Assembly (NCBI GenBank): GCA_019637555.1
Contig: JAHBVK010000055.1
Location: forward strand, 1 to 40,580
Length of the DNA: 40,580 bases
Direction of reading: 5' to 3'
Source: Anaerolineae bacterium
Lineage (GTDB): Bacteria; Chloroflexota; Anaerolineae; Aggregatilineales; UBA2796
Shown here piece by piece: positions 33,799-40,022 of this stretch. The translations under genes and the position numbers were made by a program. Position 1 is the first letter of the stretch, and each line of letters opens with the position of its first letter. The notes under the pieces were generated by a model. The model made no database searches and had not been told where the DNA came from. It saw nothing but the letters and a program-made list of their open reading frames with translations.

Positions 33799-34727
33799 TG
33801 TGCCGCCTCCAAATAGTTCTGTGCGTATTCCACCTGATCAGCGGTGAGCAGCGTGCCGAGTTTGGTCAAGAAGGCATCGTTCGAACCGAAGGGACGGGCG
33901 CTGATCAACTGGTTGGCGATGTCTTCGGTGACACCGGGGATTTGCATCAGCGTGGCGGCATCGGAGTCATCGACCTGTACGGGGACGTAGACATACTTCT
34001 CCCATGCGGCGACCTGCGTATCATCAACGTACTTGCCGATCTCCTGACGGAACTGGGCGATGCTGACGTAGGGGCGATATTCCATAAACTCGCGCACCAT
34101 ACGGTTGTTCATATCGGGAATGGTCAGGAAGTCGTCGGCGCTGGCAGTATTCAAGTTGAATAAGGTGAACGGCTGCGCTGTCGCGGCAACTTCTGCTGTT
34201 GCTTCAAGCGTGGCGCTCATATCCAAGCCGTCGATGTAATACTTAGCATATGCTACCTGATCAGCGGTGAGCAGCGTGCCGAGTTTGGTCAGGAAGGCGT
34301 CGTTCGAACCGAAGGGACGAGCGCTGATCAACTGGTTGGCGATGTCTTCGGTGACACCGGGGATTTGCATCAGCGTGGCGGCATCGGAGTCATCGACCTG
34401 CACGGGGACGTAAAGGTACTTCTCCCACGCGGCGACCTGCGTGTCATCAACGTACTTGCCGATCTCCTGACGGAACTGGGCGATGCTGACGTAGGGGCGA
34501 TACTCCATGAACTCGCGCACCATGCGGTTGTTCATGTCAGGGATAGTCAGGAAATCATCGGCGGTTGCGGTATTCAAGTTGAGCAGCGTGAACGTCTGTG
34601 CGGTGGCTTCTGCAGTCGCAGCGGGCGTGCTATCTTGCGCCGCACTGATTGACGCAGAGTTCATAGTGATCAGAGCAACTGCGCCGATGAGCAGCAGGCT
34701 AAAAAGGGCTAAAAGACGGCGATTCAT
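33795..34727 (-). CDS. Secreted helix-hairpin-helix protein with an internal 141-residue duplication
   Basis: 310 aa. Signal peptide (residues 1 to about 30, then an Ala/Thr-rich linker) and two tandem repeats of 141 residues that are near identical. Each holds one ComEA-like HhH (LNTATADDFLTIPDMNNRM, degenerate in its hairpin) and one canonical HhH (LMQIPGVTEDIANQLISARP). HhH pairs in ComEA bind DNA at the cell surface during uptake; here the sequence fits a DNA- or protein-binding extracytoplasmic protein, but no other competence gene is in view. A 4-base overlap links it to the membrane protein downstream. Confidence 0.8.
   Translation of the reverse strand: MNRRLLALFSLLLIGAVALITMNSASISAAQDSTPAATAEATAQTFTLLNLNTATADDFLTIPDMNNRMVREFMEYRPYVSIAQFRQEIGKYVDDTQVAAWEKYLYVPVQVDDSDAATLMQIPGVTEDIANQLISARPFGSNDAFLTKLGTLLTADQVAYAKYYIDGLDMSATLEATAEVAATAQPFTLFNLNTASADDFLTIPDMNNRMVREFMEYRPYVSIAQFRQEIGKYVDDTQVAAWEKYVYVPVQVDDSDAATLMQIPGVTEDIANQLISARPFGSNDAFLTKLGTLLTADQVEYAQNYLEAAQ
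33838..34593 (-). repeat. Two 423-base direct repeats inside the HhH gene
   Basis: The segments 33838-34162 and 34261-34585 align without gaps at an offset of exactly 423 bases. I count about 24 differences over 325 bases, mostly at third codon positions. This suggests a fairly recent tandem duplication held under protein-level selection. Confidence 0.8.
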
Positions 34728-34901
34728 GGTTGGCTTACCTCTTCTTCAACGAAGACTACAGTGTCAGTTCAAAAACCCTGAGTATCGTAGTACAAGCCGT
34801 GAGTTGGGAGGTTATTCGCGCCTCAAATATCCTTAAATCCATCTTAAATCTGCGAGTGCGGCGCGATCCCGCAAATTACTCTCACCGACGCCCGTCTGCG
34901 C

Positions 34902-34907
34902 TATAAT
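34902..34907 (+). promoter_or_regulatory. -10 box (TATAAT) of the ubiquitin-like/FHA gene
   Basis: A perfect TATAAT lies 32 bases before the ATG at 34940. A recognisable -35 hexamer is not seen (TTACTC at 34877-34882 is weak and too distant). Confidence 0.5.
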
Positions 34908-34939
34908 GGGCACATACTTAACATCGATTTAGAGGCGAG

Positions 34940-35617
34940 ATGATCCCCGTACAGGTCACGATTCAATATCTGCATGAGGGGCAGAAAGCTACCAAATGGG
35001 TGAAACTGTCACTCGATCAGACAGTGACGCAAACTGTCGATAAGCTGGTCAGCGATCTGGCACTGCCCCGGCAGGATTCGCGCGGTGCTCCGATTAGCTA
35101 TCAGCTTGTGCAGCAGCGACAAGTGTTGGAAGGTAGTCGCACGCTTGGCGAGATCGGCGTGGAGGAAGGCAACATCCTGCAACTGCATGTGCTAGATGCC
35201 AACGCGACGGTGGGGATCAACCTAGGGCAAATGTTGGCGGGCAGCTTGCTGGATCGGTTGGGGGGCAAAGGTGGCGGCGAACTGCTGACCATTAGCGCCG
35301 TTTTTGCCGATGTCAGCGGGCGAGTCGCCTTTCAACTGAAGCACACGCGGGCGCTGATCGGACGCGCCGATCCTGAGCACGGCTATCCGGCGGATATGCT
35401 CGACGGCGATCTGACCGAGGTGGATACGCGGCGCACCGTCTCCCGTCCGCACGCACTGATCGTCTACAGCGATGGCGAATTCACGATCCGCGATCTGTAT
35501 AGTCAGCACGGTGTCACCATCAACGGCACGCGCCTCTCACCCAACATGGCACATCCTCTGCTGAATGGTGATGTCGTCCGCTTTGGCGAGGTGGAACTGC
35601 GCTTCCATCACCAGTAG
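34940..35617 (+). CDS. Ubiquitin-like (YukD/EsaB-type) domain fused to an FHA domain
   Basis: 225 aa. Residues 1-85 form a beta-grasp like YukD/EsaB: VQVTIQYLHEGQKATKWVKL, ending GNILQLHVLDA. A linker follows (about 86-120). The C-terminal FHA domain (about 121-225) has the phosphopeptide-binding landmarks ALIGRAD (GR), VSRPHALIVYSD (SxxH), and DLYSQHGVTINGTRL (N-G). FHA domains read phosphothreonine and often work with Ser/Thr kinases; YukD-like domains occur with type VII secretion. No kinase or ESX gene is in the window. The fusion is unusual, and a signalling scaffold role is inferred only from the domains. Confidence 0.75.
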   Translation: MIPVQVTIQYLHEGQKATKWVKLSLDQTVTQTVDKLVSDLALPRQDSRGAPISYQLVQQRQVLEGSRTLGEIGVEEGNILQLHVLDANATVGINLGQMLAGSLLDRLGGKGGGELLTISAVFADVSGRVAFQLKHTRALIGRADPEHGYPADMLDGDLTEVDTRRTVSRPHALIVYSDGEFTIRDLYSQHGVTINGTRLSPNMAHPLLNGDVVRFGEVELRFHHQ

Positions 35618-35620
35618 GAA

Positions 35621-35683
35621 AGTGCGGAGTGCTGAGAGAAGATGATGCCGAAGTACCGGAAAAGTACCAGAGTGCCTGAAGAT
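35621..35683 (+). repeat. GTGCTGA/GTGCC-type heptad repeat, copy 3
   Basis: Units AAGTGCGGAGTGCTGAG, GCCGAAGTACCGG, AAAGTACCAGAGTGCCTGAAG begin 3 bases after the stop codon at 35615-35617. Same family as the tracts at 2919 and 4868. Confidence 0.6.
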
Positions 35684-35710
35684 AACCGCTAATAATAATG
35701 AGGTTTGTGC

Positions 35711-36058
35711 ATGAGCGAAAACTGCGTTTTTTGTAAGATTGTGCGTGGTGACATCCCCTCGACCAAAGTGTACGAGGATGATCTGGCGCTTGCCTTCCGT
35801 GACATTACTCCCGCTGCGCCGACGCACGTTCTGATCGTGCCCAAGCAGCACATCAGCAGCCTTGCAGAGATTAGCGATGCCAACGCCGAAGTGTACGCGG
35901 GATTATTGAAGATCGCAGCACAGGTCGCCAGAGATGAGGGCATTGCTGAGTCGGGCTACCGCGTGGTCACTAACATCGGTGATGAGGGCGGACAATCGGT
36001 GCATCATCTGCACTTCCATCTGCTCGGCGGACGCAAGATGACATGGCCCCCCGGATAA
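35711..36058 (+). CDS. HIT-family nucleotide hydrolase (HinT-like)
   Basis: 115 aa, full length for HinT-like proteins. N-terminal CVFCKIVRGDIPSTKVY with the zinc-site cysteines, then the beta-strand motif APTHVLIVPKQHIS, and the histidine triad VHHLHFHLLGG. HinT enzymes split AMP-amino acid or AMP-phosphoramidate esters. The ATG at 35711 is preferred over the upstream TTG at 35705 because the protein then begins MSENCVFCK, as in the family. The 3' end overlaps the NUDIX gene by 16 bases. Confidence 0.88.
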   Translation: MSENCVFCKIVRGDIPSTKVYEDDLALAFRDITPAAPTHVLIVPKQHISSLAEISDANAEVYAGLLKIAAQVARDEGIAESGYRVVTNIGDEGGQSVHHLHFHLLGGRKMTWPPG

Positions 36059-36549
36059 TAGATCACCTTTCAACAATTCGAGTCGGTGTGAATGCGGTCA
36101 TCATCAAAGATGATCGCATTTTGTTGATCGCTTTCGATGACGAGTCGGGATTCCACTACAACTTGCCCGGTGGCGGGGTCGAAGTGGGCGAACCGCTGCA
36201 TGATGCCGTGCGACGGGAAGCGCGAGAGGAAGCCGCTGCCGAGATCGAGGTTGGACGCTTGCTGCTGGTGTGGGAGTATCTGCCCACTGACGCTAATCCG
36301 ACGCCTGCGGGCATCCCCTTATCGACGCGCCCGCAGTATCAGCGGCATCGGTTGAATCTGTGTTTCGAGTGTCACCTAAAAGAGGGATCGCAGCCGCGGC
36401 TGCCGGATCAGCCGGATGAGGACCAGGTGGGCGTACAGTGGATCGCGCTGGCGGAGTTCGCCGCTGCACCGTTGATCCCGCCCGTGCAAGCGAAGTTATT
36501 GGCGGCATTACAGCAGAACGATTACCCCGATCTATTTGTCCATTTGTGA
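36043..36549 (+). CDS. NUDIX hydrolase
   Basis: 168 aa. The NUDIX box reads GGVEVGEPLHDAVRREAREE and continues AAAEI, with the RE-x-x-EE metal-binding residues intact. N-terminal VGVNAVIIKDDRILLIAF and the segment RPQYQRHRLNLCFECHL make up the sheet. Substrates of the family are nucleoside diphosphates linked to another group; which one is unknown. It overlaps the HIT gene, so both nucleotide-cleaning enzymes are co-expressed. No better in-frame start was found past 36058. Confidence 0.85.
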   Translation: MAPRIIDHLSTIRVGVNAVIIKDDRILLIAFDDESGFHYNLPGGGVEVGEPLHDAVRREAREEAAAEIEVGRLLLVWEYLPTDANPTPAGIPLSTRPQYQRHRLNLCFECHLKEGSQPRLPDQPDEDQVGVQWIALAEFAAAPLIPPVQAKLLAALQQNDYPDLFVHL

Positions 36550-36559
36550 GCCAAAAATG

Positions 36560-36610
36560 AACCCATTAAAAGCCATTTATTTAATGGAAAAAATGGGTGG
36601 AAAATGGGTT
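36560..36610 (+). repeat. Nested inverted repeat after the NUDIX gene
   Basis: AACCCATT (36560-36567) pairs with AATGGGTT (36603-36610), and CCATT/AATGG pair inside around a 5-base loop. The region is A-rich and 11 bases past the stop codon. It could be a structured 3' end or a weak terminator. Confidence 0.4.
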
Positions 36611-36716
36611 ATGGTAGGCGACATTTGGAAAACGGTTGGAATGCGACAAACAATCGGCGTTTAGCCCGTGATGGTGGAGAGTTGTTGATGCTGAGTGAAA
36701 AGGAAGAAAAGAAGGA

Positions 36717-36741
36717 CGGGTTTGGAAACCCGCCCCTACGA
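36717..36741 (+). repeat. Palindrome with CCCCTACGA tail, copy 2
   Basis: CGGGTTT (36717-36723) pairs with AAACCCG (36726-36732), followed by CCCCTACGA. It lies between the NUDIX gene and the convergent FAIM1-like gene. Compare 33231-33256. Confidence 0.6.
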
Positions 36742-36762
36742 GATGATTGATTTGAGGGTTAA

Positions 36763-37320
36763 TTAGAGCATGATGCCGTCGAGCAGCAGCATGGTCAGTG
36801 CACAGGTGATCAATGTGATCAGGGCGCAAAGGACGTTGCGCTGGTTGTGGCTCAGGTTCTTATTCAACGATACCGCTGCACAGACGGCAAAGCCGAAGCC
36901 CGCGATCCCGCCCGCGATCCCGCCGCGCAGTGAGCCAAATAGGATGCGCTCGTTTTGCGTCATGGCGCGGAAAGCCTGCGAACCCAGTCCGGCGGTCATG
37001 ATGTTGAGAAAGGTCATGACGTAGGGGATCAGGAATGCCCACAACCACGTCGGCAGCGCGGGCGTGATGCTACCGTAGCTGCGACCATTGAGCGATAGGC
37101 TGTATTGCACTAAGGGGAAGGCGCTGGTACGGATCGACAGTGCGGCGCTGCGACCATTGATCTCGAAGCGATGCGTGCTGCCAAAATCGATTAATTTGCG
37201 TGCCTTAAAAATTTCCTCGCCATTTACCTTGATCTTGCGATCACCCATGATCAGACCGTGTTCCAATTCCACCTGATAATTCGCGTTGTCCAGTCTGATC
37301 ATCCAACTTGCCTGTGGCAT
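36763..37320 (-). CDS. FAIM1-like domain membrane protein
   Basis: 185 aa. Residues 1-90 resemble the beta-sandwich of Fas apoptotic inhibitory molecule 1: WMIRLDNANYQVELEHG, then GDRKIKVNGEEIFKARK and VQYSLSLNGRSYG. The rest has about three membrane helices (about 92-112, 135-155 and 160-183). FAIM1-like domains are best known in animals; bacterial copies are known but their role is not. The pattern G-x-R-x-I-x-V-x-G-E-E after an ELEHG turn is the main support. I see no catalytic residues. The domain is probably cytosolic, anchored by the C-terminal helices. Single gene, convergent with the NUDIX gene. Confidence 0.6.
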   Translation of the reverse strand: MPQASWMIRLDNANYQVELEHGLIMGDRKIKVNGEEIFKARKLIDFGSTHRFEINGRSAALSIRTSAFPLVQYSLSLNGRSYGSITPALPTWLWAFLIPYVMTFLNIMTAGLGSQAFRAMTQNERILFGSLRGGIAGGIAGFGFAVCAAVSLNKNLSHNQRNVLCALITLITCALTMLLLDGIML

Positions 37321-37515
37321 CGATGTAGTTCCTCGACATTACAATGTACTTCAGTGACCGTCTCATTATAAATAAAACCTAAATAAACTGGATCGCAGGT
37401 TTGTCACGATTGACATACGTTCGCCTGACGCACGAATTTACACGGAGGATGTGTACAGAGTTAAATTGTCGAAAGGCATTATGCTGTCTAGGTAACGCTA
37501 TAGAATGAGTGCACA

Positions 37516-38466
37516 ATGAAACTACACAGAGTTCCCAAATCAAACTTAGATAGAGTTCACGCGATTGTGCTGCGCTTACTTAGTTTAGTTTGCATATTTT
37601 GTACTGGATTATGGATATCGCTTCCCAGTTCAACAGTAGGAGGTCAAGAGCCAGTTCCTACGTCTATTCCTATAGGAACTGTAGTCAAAGATTCTCTAGG
37701 AGTTGAAATGGTTTATGTTCCGTCGGGAACTTTTGAATTTGGAGTTACTCAAGAGCAGCTTCAAGCATTCTGCAAAACCGAATTACCCGAAGACAATCTA
37801 GAAAAGTGCGTCATTACGTTAGGGGATGACACAGGAGCCAGTGATTTTAGTTTAATCACTATGGCGTCCTACTGGATTGATCGCTATGAAGTCACCATCG
37901 AACAGTATCAACCATGTATTGCTGACCGTTCTGGAGCTTGCGACGAAGTTGATTTATCTAGGCATCCAGCGTTAACTGATGATCTTCATAAGCCCCAAAT
38001 TGGCGTTAGTTGGTATGACGCAATGCGCTTTTGCAACATGAGGGGAGCGCGTTTACCTACAGAAGAAGAATGGGAATACGCTGCCAGTGGTCCTAAGAAT
38101 CTTAATTTTCCTTGGGGAGATACATTTGTTCAGCAGTATGCTTCTCATACTGGCAAATATCCGCCCAAAGTCACCTATAAAGTCGGTACGATAGCAGGCA
38201 ATAAGAGTTGGATCGGGGCGTTTGATATGGCGGGGAATGCAGCCGAATGGGTCGATGCAAGATACCTTCCGAGGCGGCTTTCGACAAATTTACCTTTAGC
38301 CTCTGCGATGCTCTCTTCATTGGAAACGTCGCGGGTGATACGCGGTGGATCATGGGAAGGTAGAAAATTTACCCTAACAACTTTCTATCGAGAGGCAATT
38401 CCGCCTGAAGCGACATTTACATTTATTGGGTTTAGATGTGTACGTTCCAGTGATCCACGCTCCTAG
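37516..38466 (+). CDS. Secreted FGE-fold (SUMF1/EgtB-type) protein without the catalytic cysteines
   Basis: 316 aa. An N-terminal signal/anchor helix (about 18-37) is followed by the formylglycine-generating-enzyme fold: MVYVPSGTFEFG, ASYWIDRYEVTIEQYQP, VSWYDAMRFCNMRGARLPTE with EEWEYAA, GAFDMAGNAAEWVDA, and RVIRGGSWEGRK ending FIGFRCVR. True FGEs have two copper-binding Cys just after the GGSW turn; here the segment reads GGSWEGRKFTLTTFYREA, with none, so it should not make formylglycine. It may bind a ligand or act as another member of the SUMF1/EgtB/PvdO group. Codons are much more A/T-rich than in flanking genes (many tta, aga, aat), a sign of different origin. Confidence 0.82.
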   Translation: MKLHRVPKSNLDRVHAIVLRLLSLVCIFCTGLWISLPSSTVGGQEPVPTSIPIGTVVKDSLGVEMVYVPSGTFEFGVTQEQLQAFCKTELPEDNLEKCVITLGDDTGASDFSLITMASYWIDRYEVTIEQYQPCIADRSGACDEVDLSRHPALTDDLHKPQIGVSWYDAMRFCNMRGARLPTEEEWEYAASGPKNLNFPWGDTFVQQYASHTGKYPPKVTYKVGTIAGNKSWIGAFDMAGNAAEWVDARYLPRRLSTNLPLASAMLSSLETSRVIRGGSWEGRKFTLTTFYREAIPPEATFTFIGFRCVRSSDPRS

Positions 38467-38518
38467 ATCAACCGCCGTGAATATTGGTATGGATCACAAT
38501 GCAAGCAGCATCTGTACT

Positions 38519-38527
38519 TGCTATAAT
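38519..38527 (+). promoter_or_regulatory. Extended -10 promoter of the riboflavin transport operon
   Basis: TGCTATAAT is an extended -10 element (TGnTATAAT) just upstream of the riboswitch. Transcription should begin near 38534, which leaves the FMN aptamer at the very 5' end of the mRNA. No good -35 is seen, as usual with extended -10 promoters. Confidence 0.65.
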
Positions 38528-38545
38528 GTTTATCAATAGCCTACC

Positions 38546-38747
38546 GTGCGAACCTCGGGGCGGGGTGTAAGTCCCCACCGGCGGTGTGAAGCGGCGAAAG
38601 TGTACTCGCTGCCTCAAGCCCGCGACCCGGAAGCTGATGGCGCAACCACGCTGCGAATACTCGTCGCATCAGCGCACAGCCGAAGGTGGATTCGGTAATC
38701 GAAAAGAAAAGCCGAAGCCGACAGTAACAGTCTGGATGGGAGAGGGC
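38546..38747 (+). ncRNA. FMN riboswitch (RFN element)
   Basis: The conserved core is clear: TCGGGGCGGGGTGTAAG then TCCCCACCGGCGGTG at the 5' side, and AGCCGACAGTAACAGTCTGG then ATGGGAGAGGG at the 3' side. CCTC near 38552 and GAGG near 38743 can close the P1 stem. The central variable arms (about 38590-38700) are longer than in many RFN elements. FMN riboswitches bind flavin mononucleotide and repress riboflavin synthesis or uptake genes; here it precedes a transporter. Confidence 0.93.
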
Positions 38748-38900
38748 GCGGAGAACCGTATACACAACCACACTCGGCGCAGCAGCGTCGTGTGATTGCC
38801 GTCTTCCCACAGACTCGGCTGGGCGCGGTGATCACCCGAAGTTGGTGTTCCGGGTATTCGTGCTATATCCGTTCTACGTGACTAACCCGAAGACAAGATG

Positions 38901-38940
38901 CCCTGCCGTTCCACGCTTATCGTAGTGGATACGGGACGGG
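38901..38940 (+). promoter_or_regulatory. Expression-platform hairpin next to the ribX start codon
   Basis: CCC (38901-38903), CCGT (38906-38909) and CCAC (38911-38914) pair with GTGG (38925-38928), ACGG (38931-38934) and GGG (38938-38940). The right arm holds the only purine-rich stretch before the ATG at 38947, so the stem would hide the ribosome site. There is no T-run, which argues for control of translation rather than termination. Confidence 0.55.
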
Positions 38941-38946
38941 TCGATT

Positions 38947-39855
38947 ATGACTCAGCAACTACAACCTCAACCTCGATCTCAGTCTCAGTCTCAGTCTGGC
39001 GCTCGACCAGCAACGCCGATGCGTGCCACGCTGCGCGATGACGATCTGCCTGCCCGCGTGAGTGCCACCATTGGATCGCACCGCGATCCGCTGCTGTGGC
39101 TGCGCCGGATTCTGCCCTTCGCGCTCGGCGGCATCATCCTGATCGTGTGGACAGTGGCGACCAGTGGAGCTAATGGCAGCGGCTTCATGCGGGCGACTCC
39201 TGCTGAGGTAGCGCAGGCGTTCGTGAACATGGTCGCGGATGGATCGCTGGCGCGGCACATCGGCACAACGATGTTGGAAATCGCCGTCGGTTACTTCATC
39301 GGTGTATCGCTGGCGTTCGTGATCGGCTACGGCGTGTCACGTATCGGCGTGCTGGAGCAGTTGGTGCTGCCATACCTGATCGGCTTGCAGGCGATTCCCA
39401 TCGTCGCCGTCGCGCCGATCCTGATCACCTACTTGGGTCCCGGCGTGCTGACCAACGCGGTGATCTGTGCGCTGATCGTGTTCTTCCCAATGCTGATCAC
39501 CACCAACGTCGCCATCCGCAACATCCATCCCGATCACCGCGATCTGATGATCACCTTGAGCGCGAATTGGTGGCAGACCTTCACTAAGCTAGAAGTTCCG
39601 GCGGCGCTGCCTGTTTTGTTCGGCGGCTTGAAGGTGAGCACTACGCTGGCAGTAATCGGCGCGGTGGTGGGCGAAGGGGTCAGCGCACAGCAGGGACTCG
39701 GCTACTTGGTTTATTACTCCCGCTATGTGTTCAACCAATCAAGCGTGTTGGTGGGCTTAGGCACGTTGATGGCGGTGGCGTATCTGCTGTACTGGCTAGT
39801 GCAGCGGATCGAACGCCGCGTGCTGCGCTGGAGTCGTAGCTTCGCGGGAGCGTAG
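38947..39855 (+). CDS. ribX: Riboflavin ABC transporter permease
   Basis: 302 aa. After a Gln/Ser-rich hydrophilic N-terminus (QPQPRSQSQSQSG) come six likely membrane helices and a BPD_transp_1 domain with the EAA-type loop in NWWQTFTKLEVPAALPVLF. The family is that of SsuC/TauC/ThiX permeases. The FMN riboswitch just upstream gives the specificity: RibXY systems take up riboflavin in Chloroflexota, and the adjacent NMT1-like binding protein fits RibY. The ATPase is not in the window. The Gln/Ser-rich tail is unlike most permeases of the family. Confidence 0.87.
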   Translation: MTQQLQPQPRSQSQSQSGARPATPMRATLRDDDLPARVSATIGSHRDPLLWLRRILPFALGGIILIVWTVATSGANGSGFMRATPAEVAQAFVNMVADGSLARHIGTTMLEIAVGYFIGVSLAFVIGYGVSRIGVLEQLVLPYLIGLQAIPIVAVAPILITYLGPGVLTNAVICALIVFFPMLITTNVAIRNIHPDHRDLMITLSANWWQTFTKLEVPAALPVLFGGLKVSTTLAVIGAVVGEGVSAQQGLGYLVYYSRYVFNQSSVLVGLGTLMAVAYLLYWLVQRIERRVLRWSRSFAGA

Positions 39856-39870
39856 GGTTTACCTCACCCC

Positions 39871-39908
39871 GGCGCTTCGCGCCACCCCTCTCCGTTTACA
39901 GAGAGGGG
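39871..39908 (+). repeat. Double hairpin repeat between ribX and ribY
   Basis: GGCGC (39871-39875) pairs with GCGCC (39879-39883), and CCCCTCTC (39885-39892) with GAGAGGGG (39901-39908). Sequences of this CTCACCCC...GAGAGGGG type are dispersed intergenic repeats in many bacteria. Here it may tune expression of the second gene or mRNA stability. Confidence 0.65.
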
Positions 39909-40022
39909 ACTTGGTTGATGACAGCTATTTCCTTTGCGACGGGTGAAATGAGGTAACGCTCAGTTATCCAAACGCAGGTCAATGTTGAAAGTTCAAGTTA
40001 GGCAGTTCAGGAGTATCTATCC

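Noticed and set aside
37499..37504. TATAGA as a -10 box for the FGE-fold gene
   Set aside because: It lies only 11 bases before the ATG and has no -35 at a fitting distance; not strong enough to annotate.
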